A stretch of 64,000 nt of DNA from Vulcanisaeta distributa JCM 11213 (GCA_001316125.1 BBCS01000002.1:310001-374000); one strand, 5' to 3'. Numbered from the stretch's first letter, positions 29,720 to 40,261 are shown. Program-made: numbers and translations. Notes: generated by a model from the sequence alone, not told the origin.

Positions 29720-31030
29720 TTATTCACCCTTAGCATTAATCCCGAACTCAGTAATTGGAACCTCCCTCTCACTCCAGTTGCTCATGTCCCTAACCTTAAC
29801 GACACCTTGAGAAACCTCCTTGGGACCCACTATTATGAAGTACCTAGTATTCATCTTAGACGCGTACTCAAGCGCGCTCCTAAGGCTCTTCTCACCCGTA
29901 TCCACAATGACCCTATTACCACGAGCCCTTAAATTACCGGCTAACCTATAACCAAGCGCCAAGTAATTCCTGTCATTACCTAGCACATAAACGTAATAAT
30001 CAATTTGCGGGAATTCACGTTTAATTGAACCCCCCCTCTGCTCGAGAACCTCCAGCAGTCTCTCGATACCCATGGCAAATCCAGAGGCGGGCATTGGCTT
30101 ACCACTGTAAATCTCAATTAGGTTATCATACCTACCACCGCCCCCAACGGATAATTTATAGTCAGGCACATACATCTCGAAGACAATGCCCGTGTAATAA
30201 TCAAGGCCCCCCCTCACAATTCCCATGTCCAGGTCCATGTAATTACGCACGCCGTACATGTCAAGAAGATCTATCAACTCATTATAGTAATTAATGAATT
30301 CGTCGCTTACGCCGAACTCCTTAAATGAGTCAACGGCCTTATCAATACCCTCACTGGTATTAGCGAGTCTGAGAACCTCCTGTGCAACATCGTTGCTTAA
30401 CCCAAGGTCTCTCAGCATCCTTATTATCTCATCAACAGGCACCTTACCCCCCCTCTTATCCATGATCCTAAGAACATTGGGCCTGAGCTCGCTAGAGATA
30501 CCTAACTTGCTCAGTAACTGATCGATTATTCTCCTATCGTTTATCCTAACCCTAAAATCACCAATACTAAGCGCCTTGAGCGCCTCAACGCCGACGGCAA
30601 GGACCTCCGCATCAGCCCTAACACTTGAGGAACCTATGAGCTCAATACCAAATTGGTGAAACTCCCTATACCTACCGTGCTGTGGTTCATCATAACGCCA
30701 AACCTTCGTTATGTAGTACCACCTGATGGGCTTTGGCACATCAACCCTGTAAGAGACAACCCTGGCCACCGGCACGGTCATGTCGAACCTAAGCCCAACC
30801 TCCCTACCTGCCTTATCCCTGAAGTAGTAAATCTCGTTAATCACATCCTCACCAGCCTTAGCCTTAAGTATTTCATAGTGCTCCAGCGCCGGTGTCTCAA
30901 CCCTTAAGTAGCCAAAGGACTCAGCCACCCTCGCCAACTTATCAAAAACCTGAAGCATTGGGTAGTACTCCTCAGGCGTCAAATCCCTCATTCCCCTAAC
31001 AGGTCTAAGGTCCTTATCGTCAAATACCAC
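29720..31030 (-). CDS. hisS: Histidyl-tRNA synthetase
   Basis: Class II histidyl-tRNA synthetase of 436 residues. Motif 1 region R-P-V-R-G-M-R-D-L-T-P-E-E; motif 2 R-F-D-M-T-V-P-V-A-R and W-R-Y-D-E-P-Q-H-G-R-Y-R-E-F-H-Q-F; V-G-G-G-G-R-Y-D-N-L-I; and motif 3 G-F-A-M-G-I-E-R-L. The histidine-specific motif, universally R-G-L-D-Y-Y-T-G, reads R-G-G-L-D-Y-Y-T-G because of the C7 run at 30210-30216. This is the clearest proof that these runs carry three false bases, since the Arg and Tyr residues there contact histidine. GTG 31030 is the start, about 27 bases after a TATA-like stretch. The frame is otherwise intact. Confidence 0.93.
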   Translation of the reverse strand: MVFDDKDLRPVRGMRDLTPEEYYPMLQVFDKLARVAESFGYLRVETPALEHYEILKAKAGEDVINEIYYFRDKAGREVGLRFDMTVPVARVVSYRVDVPKPIRWYYITKVWRYDEPQHGRYREFHQFGIELIGSSSVRADAEVLAVGVEALKALSIGDFRVRINDRRIIDQLLSKLGISSELRPNVLRIMDKRGGKVPVDEIIRMLRDLGLSNDVAQEVLRLANTSEGIDKAVDSFKEFGVSDEFINYYNELIDLLDMYGVRNYMDLDMGIVRGGLDYYTGIVFEMYVPDYKLSVGGGGRYDNLIEIYSGKPMPASGFAMGIERLLEVLEQRGGSIKREFPQIDYYVYVLGNDRNYLALGYRLAGNLRARGNRVIVDTGEKSLRSALEYASKMNTRYFIIVGPKEVSQGVVKVRDMSNWSEREVPITEFGINAKGE

Positions 31031-31075
31031 AAATCATCGATATAGAGGCTAAATAAAAATTTTCGTATTCATTCC

Positions 31076-31846
31076 TCACAGTGCGGCAAGAATAAGCGTT
31101 AATACATTCACGTGAGTTAACACGTAAACCACGAGACCAAGCGTTATTGGTACTATAAAGGGTATGTGGTATGAAGTTAGTACGGGGGGGGTGCCTATAC
31201 TGATCTTCCCCCCCTTGGAAAGCCACTCGATCAGTAACTCCCTGGGATCATCCACATCAAGGCCAAGCCTAATTATTGGTTGAAAGCCATCCTCAGTGAG
31301 CACCTGGGATATTGCGTAATTATTGGGGTTTCTAAGGACTTTGTGAGCCGGCACGCACATGAGCGTTAATAAGTAAATTAACTTGCTAAGCCCCTTAACC
31401 CTGACTAGGGCTTCGCAATTACTGCCGTACCTAATGTTTTGAATCACGTTGTATGGTATGTACAGTACCAGGGCTATTATCAATGAATTAATTAGTATTG
31501 ATAATGGTGTGATGTTTATTATCGTCAATGCGGGGGGGGTCGCCATGGGTAGCGTGGGTATTGAAGCCGATATAAAGGCTATCGACTTAGAATCCGCACC
31601 ACCCATCGCCCTCAGCCAATACACCGCTAATGCAAATACCGAACCAACAACCACACTAACTATGTATAGAATTAATTGATTAAGCATGATCACTACGTAT
31701 AGGTCCAGTGGTACGCACATTATTGAGCCTATTATCCACGTCCAATCACTGATCTCCCTGGTCCTTAAGTCCTGTATTGATGCTGCGACCTGAACAGCAA
31801 GCACTAACAGGTAATCCGCCATGAGTATTGTGTACGTGTTTACCAT
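31076..31846 (-). CDS. Prepilin/preflagellin peptidase (A24 family)
   Basis: Membrane aspartic peptidase of about 256 residues that cuts class III signal peptides of pilins or archaellins. Catalytic Asp sites: I-Q-D-L-R-T-R-E-I-S-D after the first helix, and M-G-G-A-D-S-K. The end shows I-G-T-P-V-L-T-S-Y-H-I-P-F (an extra Pro from G7 at 31185-31191) with closing membrane helices. ATG 31846 or ATG 31822 (M-A-D-Y-L-L) could be the start. No pilin operon is nearby. The frame is intact. Confidence 0.82.
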   Translation of the reverse strand: MVNTYTILMADYLLVLAVQVAASIQDLRTREISDWTWIIGSIMCVPLDLYVVIMLNQLILYIVSVVVGSVFALAVYWLRAMGGADSKSIAFISASIPTLPMATPPALTIINITPLSILINSLIIALVLYIPYNVIQNIRYGSNCEALVRVKGLSKLIYLLTLMCVPAHKVLRNPNNYAISQVLTEDGFQPIIRLGLDVDDPRELLIEWLSKGGKISIGTPPVLTSYHIPFIVPITLGLVVYVLTHVNVLTLILAAL

Positions 31847-31948
31847 GTAATTACGATTAAATCATAATCCCGGAATTATTAAGGCTAATGCTTGGTGAGT
31901 CAAACAGCGGTATGTGGGTAATAAATTAAAAGGATCCCCCCCTGGACT

Positions 31949-33123
31949 ATGATTACTATGTCGAGAAGAGTTGCAATCATCGGGGGGGTTGGTTGGTACG
32001 GGTTTAGGCCCGTGGTTGAGGAGGCGTCGTTTAGGGAAATGATGTTCGAGGCAGCAACCCGCGCATATGAGGATGCCGGTGGCCTGAATCCAAGGGCTGA
32101 CGTTGATGCCTTCGCCAGTTGCCAGGAGGATTTTTGGGAGGGCATAGCCATAGCCGATGAGTTCGCGCCGGAGCCTATTGGTGGTACGTTGAAGCCCGTA
32201 TTTACGACGCCTGGTGATGGACTTCAATGTGTGGCTAGTGCATACATGCTAATTAAGACTGGGCAGTTTGACATTGTCGTTGTAGAGTCGCATGCAAAGC
32301 CTAGTGACATCATCAACATGCATGACGTCATGCTATTTGCCATGGACCAGTAACGATTAGGGCAATAAACACGCCGAATTACCACGCGCTAGCGGCATTG
32401 GAGGCCCAGGCTTACATGACGCGCTATAACGTGCCACGGGAGGCGCTGGCTTACGTTGTGGTTAAGAATAAGAGGAACGCCCTTTATAACGATAGAGCCA
32501 GTTATGGCGCTAACCTAACCATTGATGAGGTATTAAATTCGCCATATGCCGTATCACCACTAACAAAACTTGATATCGCACCATTTGTTGATGCGGCAGT
32601 CGTAGTAGTCCTAGCCAGTGAAGACGTAGCCAGGAGATACACAGACACCCCCCCCGTGTGGGTCGATGGCATACATTGGATACTGAGGATCCATCGCTTG
32701 AATTTCACGATTGGGAATTTCCGATACACGCTATGAAGGCCGCGGAGGCCGCATATAAGATGGCCAGCATTCAGGACCCAATTAAGGAGCTACACTTCGC
32801 TGAAATCGACGTGAGATACAGCTTTAAGGAGTTGCAATTCATAGAGGCGTTAAAATTAGCCCCCAATTGGTGAAGCCCATAAACTACTCCTTGAGGGAGC
32901 CTTTGATAGGGATGGCCTATTCCCAGTAAATCCGAGTGGTGGTGCGCTTGGTGAGGGAGTTCCACTTGAGGTTCATGGGCTTGCTAGGCTTGTTGATGCC
33001 GTACTTCAACTGAGGGGGGGTGAGGCTGGAAGAATGCAGTTGAGTAAGGCTGAGAGGGCTGTTGTTCATTCATGGCGTGGCGTACCAACCACCACAAGCG
33101 TCGTTACTGTGTTAAGTAGGTGA
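31949..33123 (+). CDS. Thiolase-fold protein without the nucleophilic Cys, copy 1
   Basis: Thiolase-superfamily protein of about 390 residues, related to archaeal SCP-x-type acetyl-CoA acetyltransferases. It shows V-A-I-I-G-V-G, L-P-V-N-P-S-G-G-A-L-G-like P-V-N-P-S-G-G, and L-R-G-E-A-G after repair. Where active thiolases have C-A-S-G it reads P-G-D-G-L-Q, and the G-H-P loop reads E-G-V-P, so Claisen chemistry is unlikely. Frameshifts: near 32349 (C2 for C3), near 32686 and C5 for C4 at 32870-32874. T-D-T-P-P-V-W here against T-D-T-P-V-W in copy 2 shows the extra Pro made by C8. Copy 2 follows by 38 bases. Confidence 0.75.
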
Positions 33124-33161
33124 TTGGTAATGCTTAAGAACCAAGCCATGGGTGGTAATTT

Positions 33162-34351
33162 ATGAGTAGGAACATTTACGTAAAGCACAGGCCCGCAGTA
33201 ATTGGCGCAGGACTAACGTTATTTAGGAGGAGGATGCTCGAGACACCCAAGGAGCTTGCCTGGATAGCGGCTAAGCAGGCACTTGATGAGGCTGGGCTTA
33301 CGCTTAAGGACATTGACTGCGTTGTAATAGGTTCAGCGCCAGACACGTTTGATGGAGTCCACATGAAGGGTGAGTATCTGGCCGATGGGGGGGCTGGTGG
33401 TGTTGGTAAACCGACGATGCGCGTTTTCGTTGGTGGTGCTACCGGCGTGATGGTCCCAATAGCCGCCTGGTGGCACGTGGCCAGTGGGCATTGCAAGACT
33501 GTGCTGGCCGTAGCTGAGGAGAAAATGAGCGACGCGGACATACCACACCCACAGGCAGTCTTTAGGTACATATGGGACCCAGTCACCGAGGTACCGCTCC
33601 AGCAAACCTAATTTGGATTTTTGCATTGGAGATGCATAGGTACATGTATAAGTGCGGTGTTAAGAAGGAGGACATAGCCCTGGTCAGCGTTAAGAATAAG
33701 CGTAATGCCCTTGACCACCCAGCGGCCCAGGTTGCAGCCAACATAACGGTGGATGATGTACTCAAAAGCGAGGTGTTGGTATGGCCCGTCCAATTACTGG
33801 ACATATCACCTGTGAGTGATGGAGCGGCCGCATTCGTGGTAGCCAGCGAGGATGTCGCGAGGAGGCAGACGGACACGCCCGTCTGGATCGATGGTGTTGG
33901 CTGGGCCCTAGATACAACGTCCTGGACCAACAGGGATTTGGCATTCCCCCCCGAGTATGCTAATGTAGCCGCTCAAATGGCCTATAGGATGGCCGGCATA
34001 ACAAATCCGAGGAAGGAGATTGATGTTGCTGAGGTTTACGACCCATTCGACTATAAGGAACTACACCATATGGAGGGCCTTGGGCTGGCTAAGAAGTGTG
34101 AGGCGCCAAAGCTAACAAAGGAGGGTGTCACCCAAAGGGATGGTGACTTACCAATAAACCCATCAGGTGGGCTACTCGGTGTCGGCAATCCAATAGCTGC
34201 CGCCGGCGTAATGAAGGTAGCCGAAATCTACTGGCAGTTAGCCGGTAAGGCAGGTAAGAGGCAGGTTAAGAAGCCTGTATATACTGGTCTCGCCCATGCC
34301 TGGGGGGGCGACTTGATGCAGGCAAGCACCGTAGTAGTAATGAGGGTTTGA
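33162..34351 (+). CDS. Thiolase-fold protein without the nucleophilic Cys, copy 2
   Basis: Paralogue of the preceding gene, about 395 residues. It shows A-V-I-G-A-G-L-T-L-F, V-A-E-E-K-M-S-D, V-K-N-K-R-N-A-L shared with copy 1, and N-P-S-G-G-L-L-G-V-G-N-P-I-A-A-A-G. The nucleophile position reads G-A-T-G, not C-x-S-G, and Asn replaces the His of the G-H-P motif. Such variants are known in archaeal thiolase-like proteins, often next to DUF35 proteins; no DUF35 gene is seen here. A frameshift near 33599 (C2 for C3) splits it. The two paralogues probably form a hetero-oligomer. Confidence 0.75.
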
Positions 34352-34369
34352 TTATCTTAACAGACTAAC

Positions 34370-35274
34370 CTATTCGTATAATAACTTCCTTTGATTCTCC
34401 TTCGTCATTACCTCTATCTCTTCCTTAGTGATGCCGTTTTCGATTAATCTCTCTACAAACTCTACATAACCCTGTGGGGGGGGTGGCTCATTGTGCGCCT
34501 GGCCTAGGTCCGTTGATAGTATGTTCCTCTCAATGCCAGTTTCCCTAATTGCCTTCACAACATCATTTATGCTCACTCTACCGTGAGTATAGGCTCGTAA
34601 CATCTCTCGAAGTAAACACCGTAATTAACCAGTTCCCTCTGTTGCTCAATGCTGTACCTAGTCGTTGGGAATTCAGGGTGTGTAATGACTATTTTCTTAA
34701 TGCCACGTTCCACAGCCCTCTTAATCAACTGCATGCCTTCACTTGGGCTTAGGTGGCCCGTGGCTAATATCATGTTGAATTCCCTAATTATGTCGAGGAT
34801 CTCATCAACCTCCGGCCTAATCCTACCATCCTCATCAAATATACTTAGGGTATTACCAAGTAATCCCCCCCTATCATGAAGCTCAAGTTGAGCCTTAGCC
34901 CATGCCGGTGGGTTGGGCTTACCACGCCAGTTAAGTAATGATGACCTCTCATTTGCCGAATCAACGGTTGGAAACCAAACAACCTTAGCCCCTGACCTGC
35001 CAGCCACGTACACAATCCTTGGGTTCAAACCACCAACTGAATTATTAAGTACGACACCACCAAAGACCTCAATACCATTCACAGCCCTTCTAACTAGGTA
35101 TGCCCTATCATAGGTTGGTGAATAGTGGTTCTTAATGATAAAACCACCAAAGCCATAATCCCTATACAACCTGGCTAAATCAATGTCATCAAGAAGTCTG
35201 GGCACAATATCGGGGGCGCTATGAACATGAAAATCAAAGGCGCCCCCCCTCAATAAATCCCTAGCATTGATCAT
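34370..35274 (-). CDS. Metal-dependent amidohydrolase-like protein (DUF6282 type)
   Basis: About 300 residues. The N-terminal R-G-A-F-D-F-H-V-H-S-A-P-D is the metal-binding start of the amidohydrolase/PHP-like fold. Further metal residues may be H in I-K-N-H-Y-S-P, A-T-G-H-L-S-P-S-E, V-I-T-H-P-E-F-P and S-T-D-L-G-Q. A frameshift near 34604 splits the gene; the end is K-E-N-Q-R-K-L-L-Y-E. ATG 35274 is used since longer starts run into the carrier gene. It follows the MHS carrier by 34 bases on the same strand, so the carrier probably imports its substrate. Confidence 0.7.
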
Positions 35275-35308
35275 AATGATAGTTTTTAGTAAGTAGTTCC
35301 CTAAATTT

Positions 35309-36628
35309 TTATTGCTGCTTAAGGACTTCCTCACCCATATATAGCCTTCCCTTGGTTTCGCCGACCAGTAATGCCATTGCCAATACCAACACTCCGGTGC
35401 CTATCATGAAGTATATTGGTGAATATATGTTGTGAGTAGCCGCGATTAAGTAGGTCATTATCAATGGCGCAGAACCACCAAGGAATCCAACACCTATTTG
35501 ATAAGCCATTGATATGCCCGTATATCTAACCTGCGGTGGGAACATTTCAACCAATACTATCGGCGTTATCGCACCTGCCAGGTAGTAAACGAATAAACCA
35601 CCAATCACCAGCGCGGTGATGACTAACGCGGGATTACCGCTTATGAGCATTAAGAAGTATGGTGCTGCGAAGACGATACCGAACACGGCATCAACAAGCA
35701 TTTGCGGTCTCCTACCAATTAAGTCCGAAAGATACCCAAAGAATATTGATGCAAATATCCCAATTATTGAAACAATGAATATCCCTAACTGCGTCACCAC
35801 ATACGTAACGTATGGTTTACCGAACTCCTTAGCTATTGTTGTTGCATAAGCTATTGAGAAGGCATAATTCATGTAATACCAAATACCGTTAAAGACACCG
35901 ACAAGGAATAAACCAATTAATATCAACTTCCAGTATTTCTTCACGGCCTCCAATAATGGGCTCTTAACAATTTGACCCCCCCTGCTTTGTAATTGCTTAA
36001 ATACTGGTGAATCCTCAACCCTAAGCCTAACAAAGACACCTAATATTGCAATTACAAAGCCTATGCCAAATAATATCCTCCAACCAATTGCCTTAAAGCC
36101 CGTGGAACCCAATATAGATGTTAACAGTAATGTTAAACCACTTATTAATAACGATGCAATTGATACCGTTGACTGAAGAATACCCGAGTAAAGACCCCTT
36201 CTATTTGGATTTATATACTCCGAAGTTAATGAGAATGAACCACCCCCCCACTCACCACCAAGTGCAACACCGTCTAAGAACCTCATTGCCGCAAGTATTA
36301 TTGGAGCCACAATACCTATTTGATAGTAAGTTGGTAAGACCGCAACCACGAGCGAGGCTACACCAGCAAATAATAATGTGAAATAGAGAGCATAGATCCT
36401 ACCGAGCCTATCACCGATATGACCAAAAATGATACCACCAAGTGGCCTACCTAAAAAGCCTATTAGAAAAACTAGATAGTATAATAGGAGAGATAACACG
36501 GCCACCTTTGATGGGAAGAATAACTCCGCTATAATGGGTCCTAATAAACTATAAAGGAAGAAATCATACCATTCAAATCCAATACCTATACTCGTGCTTA
36601 TTATTGCGAGTGTTCTCATTGATACCAT
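35309..36628 (-). CDS. MFS transporter of the metabolite:H+ symporter (MHS) type
   Basis: Twelve-helix carrier of 439 residues. MHS features: G-I-G-F-E-W-Y-D-F-F-L-Y at helix 1, G-H-I-G-D-R-L-G-R between helices 2 and 3, and G-G-E-W-G-G-S-F after repair of the C7 run at 36243-36249. MHS carriers move organic acids and related polar compounds with protons. It is divergent from the maleate isomerase-type gene (111-base gap with promoters both ways) and upstream of the amidohydrolase. The frame is intact. Confidence 0.85.
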   Translation of the reverse strand: MVSMRTLAIISTSIGIGFEWYDFFLYSLLGPIIAELFFPSKVAVLSLLLYYLVFLIGFLGRPLGGIIFGHIGDRLGRIYALYFTLLFAGVASLVVAVLPTYYQIGIVAPIILAAMRFLDGVALGGEWGGGSFSLTSEYINPNRRGLYSGILQSTVSIASLLISGLTLLLTSILGSTGFKAIGWRILFGIGFVIAILGVFVRLRVEDSPVFKQLQSRGGQIVKSPLLEAVKKYWKLILIGLFLVGVFNGIWYYMNYAFSIAYATTIAKEFGKPYVTYVVTQLGIFIVSIIGIFASIFFGYLSDLIGRRPQMLVDAVFGIVFAAPYFLMLISGNPALVITALVIGGLFVYYLAGAITPIVLVEMFPPQVRYTGISMAYQIGVGFLGGSAPLIMTYLIAATHNIYSPIYFMIGTGVLVLAMALLVGETKGRLYMGEEVLKQQ

Positions 36629-36739
36629 ATTTAATCAAGCTAATATTTTATATAGATCTATTTTTAAGTTTTTACTCATCATTTTTATATAAATTATAAA
36701 GCTGAAAGCTTAAATAATTCATGATAAGGTATAAGATTA

Positions 36740-37465
36740 ATGGCTTGGTTTAAGATCGGCGTAATAATTCCATCATCGAATACCACCGTTGAGCGTGAAT
36801 TTAGCCGTGTAATTAAGGAGCCGGAGATCACTATACATAGTTCCAGGATCACACTGAGGGAGGTTACGTTAAAGGGCCTTGAGGAGATGGAGAAGGAGAC
36901 CGAGAGAGCTGCCATGGAGTTAAGTACTATTAACCCAGACATTATTGCCTATGCATGTACAACAGGTAGCCTGTTTAAGGGTCCAAATCATCATGTTGAG
37001 ATTAAGGAAAGAATTGAACGCTTAACCAAAGTTAGGGCTGTGGCCACGGCAGGTGCTGTTATTGACGCCCTTAAGAGATTAGGTGTTAATAAGGTGTTGG
37101 TTGTTACACCATACATAGATGAATTAAATGTTAAGGAGAGAGAATTTCTTGAGTCTCATGGGTTTAAGGTTGTCAATATACGTGGGCTCGGTATTGTGGA
37201 TAACACAGTGATTGGTTCGCTTGACCCAAGGACTGCCTATGAAGCGGCCTTAAGCGCGTATAATCAATTTGGTTCAGACTTCGATGCATTATTTATATCA
37301 TGCACTAATTGGAGAACATTCGAGGTTATTAGCGCTATTGAAAGGCGAATAAATAAACCCGTAGTAAGTAGTAATAGTGCAACATTATGGTCAGTTTTAA
37401 AGGAGTTGGGGATACGTGTAAAGTTAAATTATGATTTAGGAATGTTATTTAGCGATGTCCAGTAG
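36740..37465 (+). CDS. Maleate isomerase / Asp-Glu racemase superfamily enzyme
   Basis: Enzyme of 241 residues with the two-Cys active site of the Asp/Glu/hydantoin racemase superfamily. It shows I-I-P-S-S-N-T-T-V-E at the N-terminus, A-Y-A-C-T-T-G-S-L and F-I-S-C-T-N-W-R-T. The P-S-S-N-T-T-V-E start and T-G-S loop are most like maleate cis-trans isomerases and arylmalonate decarboxylases. It converts maleate to fumarate or acts on a related dicarboxylate (inference). The gene is intact and contains no run of six or more G or C. Confidence 0.78.
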   Translation: MAWFKIGVIIPSSNTTVEREFSRVIKEPEITIHSSRITLREVTLKGLEEMEKETERAAMELSTINPDIIAYACTTGSLFKGPNHHVEIKERIERLTKVRAVATAGAVIDALKRLGVNKVLVVTPYIDELNVKEREFLESHGFKVVNIRGLGIVDNTVIGSLDPRTAYEAALSAYNQFGSDFDALFISCTNWRTFEVISAIERRINKPVVSSNSATLWSVLKELGIRVKLNYDLGMLFSDVQ

Positions 37466-37473
37466 CTACTTAA

Positions 37474-38178
37474 TTATTCATTAACAATCGTTAATTTTAC
37501 GTGACCTCTTAAGGTTAATTGAAAATTAAAAGGCTCATCCATAAGTGGCTTTATTGAACTGCCTTCAACAATAAAGGGTATATCATGGCCCGGAATTATC
37601 ACCTTAGCAATACTTAGGGCTCTCGCAACGCTTTCATTAGCTAATTCACCGTTGTAATAGGTGAATGATGCCCTTCTATTTACCGCCTCAGACATATACT
37701 TAATGGCGTCACCTGCGAGTAATACCTTATCCTTAAGTAGAAGCCCCCCCATGGTCCCACCCGTGTGCCCAGGAAGTAATATGAAATTTGCTCCGAGGAA
37801 TTCTTCGTTATCCTTCACAGTAATTAATCTATCTTTAATCAGATCAATTAAGTATGTCACTAGGTATGGGTCATTAGGATTAGATTGTGCATAATATATT
37901 TCATCCCTTGAAATTATGATCTTTGCCCTAGGAAATAATAGTGCATTTATGGCATGGTCAAAGTGAAGATGAGACAGCACGACATAGTCAATATCATTAA
38001 CGCCCAATCCCCCCCTATTACGAAGCGCAGAAAGTAATGGTTCTCTATTTCCATAATGCCCAGGGTCAAATATCACGTACTTATCATCAATCCTTATTAA
38101 AACAACATTGCAAAGACCTAAAAATCCTAGGTTTGTAGTTATGGGCATACCTGGCAACAATATTTCCCACTTATTCAT
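37474..38178 (-). CDS. Metallo-beta-lactamase-fold hydrolase
   Basis: About 233 residues. The zinc motif S-H-L-H-F-D-H-A is followed by P-G-H-T-G-G-T-M-G, L-A-G-D-A and P-G-H-D, all ligands of the lactonase-like group of this fold. The substrate is unknown; lactonase or thioesterase-like activity is possible. The frame is intact; C7 runs at 37746 and 38008 each add a Gly. Its end lies 8 bases from the end of the convergent isomerase gene. Confidence 0.8.
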   Translation of the reverse strand: MNKWEILLPGMPITTNLGFLGLCNVVLIRIDDKYVIFDPGHYGNREPLLSALRNRGGLGVNDIDYVVLSHLHFDHAINALLFPRAKIIISRDEIYYAQSNPNDPYLVTYLIDLIKDRLITVKDNEEFLGANFILLPGHTGGTMGGLLLKDKVLLAGDAIKYMSEAVNRRASFTYYNGELANESVARALSIAKVIIPGHDIPFIVEGSSIKPLMDEPFNFQLTLRGHVKLTIVNE

Positions 38179-38256
38179 AGCTCAATCAGCGGTAATTACA
38201 TCTTTATAGTAAAAATATAAAAATAACGTAATTTTGCATATTTACCGTGACAGCCG

Positions 38257-40231
38257 ATGGCAATCGTTGCTGTTGATGTTGGTGGTACCTTTACGGACTT
38301 CGTCGTTCTCAGGGATGATGGGACTATATACTCAATCAAAGTTCTCAGTACTCCGAGGAGTCCTGAGGTTGCCGTGCTTGAGGGTTTGAGGAAAATTAGG
38401 GAGCCTATTTCCGAGGTTCTTCATGCAACGACTATCGGCACTAATACCCTGCTTGGGCAGGTTGATCTTGAGATTCCCAGGGTGGCTTTGTTCACTACGA
38501 AGGGTTTTAGGGACATTATTGAGATTGGTCGTCAAAATAGGCCTAGGCTTTATGACCTATTCTTCGATAAGCCGAGGCCCCTGGTACCTAGGGAGCTTAG
38601 GTTTGAGGTTGATGAGAGGGTTTTGGCTGATGGTACTGTGGCTAAGAGTGTTGATCCTAGGGAGGTTGAGGAGTATGCGGTTAGGGCTAAGTCTATGGGT
38701 GTTGTTAGCGTCGCTGTTTCGTACCTTCACTCATACATTAACCCAAGTAATGAGGAGATCACAGGTGGCGTACTTAGGAAGTACTTTAGGTACATAAGCC
38801 TGTCAAGCAGGGTTGCCCCCCCAGAGCTAGGGAGTATGAGAGGACGTCGACCACAGTCGTCAATGCCGTCCTAATGCCCATCGTCAGTGAGTACATAGCC
38901 AGGTTCTCCGAGGGACTTAAGGAGCTTGGTATTGGCAGGTTTTACATAATGTCAAGCGCCGGTGGTCTCATAGACGCTGGTGAGGCCGTGGAGAGACCCG
39001 TTCAATTAATTGAGTCGGGGCCCGCGGCTGGTGCCGTGGCTGCTGCGGAGTTCTCTAAATTAATTGGTGTTGAGAATGTTATTGGTTTTGACATGGGTGG
39101 TACCACGGCTAAGGCATCCTCAATACTTAAGCATGAGCCTGAGGTGACCACGGAGTATGAGGTCGGTGGTGAGGTTCATCATGGTAGGCTTGTTAAGGGT
39201 AGTGGTTATCCAGTTAGGTTCCCATTTATTGACCTTGCCGAGGTCTCGAGCGGTGGTGGGACGATTATTTGGCGTGATGATGCTGGGGGGGCGCTCAGGG
39301 TTGGCCCAATTAGTGCCGGGGCTGATCCAGGGCCTATATGCTATGGTAGGGGGGGTGGTAAGGAACCAACACTGACGGATGCCAACGTGGCTCTTGGCAG
39401 GATCGGCGAATATTTACTTGGCGGTGAGATGAGACTTGATAGGGATGCCGCGGTTAAGGGCTTGTCGAGACTTGGTGACTCGATTAACGTGGCCCTTGAG
39501 GCCATTAGGCTTGCGGTTGTTGAGATGGCCAGGGCTGTTAGGCTTGTGACTGTCGAGAGGGGTCTCGACCCAAGGGACTTCGCATTAATGGCCTTCGGTG
39601 GTGCTGGTCCTCAATTCGCACCCTACATAGCTGAGGAGTTGGGTATTAACTCCGTGATCGTACCGCCTGAACCTGGGGGGGCCTTCAGCGCCCTTGGTCT
39701 GTTAATGGCTGATGAGAGGTTTGAGGCTAGGTCATCATTCCCAAAGGACCTCGAGGACGGATTTAAGAGACTTGAGGATGAGTTGCTTAGTAGGTTGGGT
39801 AGGGTTGATTACTTCCTTAGGTATGCCGATGTTAGGTATGTCGGGCAGGGTTGGGAGTTAACAATACCCGTTGGTAGGCCGGCGAGCATGGAGGATGTTG
39901 AGAGGGCATTTAATGATAGGCATTACGCGACGTATGGCTTTAGGCTGAATAAGCCCATTGAGGTTGTGACGATTAGGGTATTCGCGGTGATAACCAGGGT
40001 TAAGCCGAGGTTCAGAGCACCAAGCTGAGGGTGAGGCTAGGCCGAGGAGTTTCAGGAGGGTTTTCTTCGATGACTGGGTTGAGACGCCGATTTACTGGCG
40101 TGAGGACATACCAATGAACCAGGTAATTGAGGGGGCCAGCCGTAATTGAGGAATACGGGTCGACAATACTAATTCCACCAAGGTGGAGAGCCACAGTTGG
40201 GATGTATGGGGAGGTGAGAGTGACACATTAA
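38257..40231 (+). CDS. hyuA: HyuA-type hydantoinase/oxoprolinase family subunit
   Basis: ATP-dependent hydantoinase/5-oxoprolinase family A subunit, about 657 residues. It shows the actin-like start [49 protein letters not shown] (three Gly as written) and A-F-G-G-A-G-P. Frameshifts near 38831 and near 40021, and G5 for G4 at 40130-40134. Repairing the last gives a C-terminus with [12 protein letters not shown] and stop at 40231. The usual B subunit does not follow; the next gene is on the other strand and unrelated. Confidence 0.88.
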
Positions 40232-40261
40232 GTCTATGAAGGTCGGTTTGTAATACATTAT

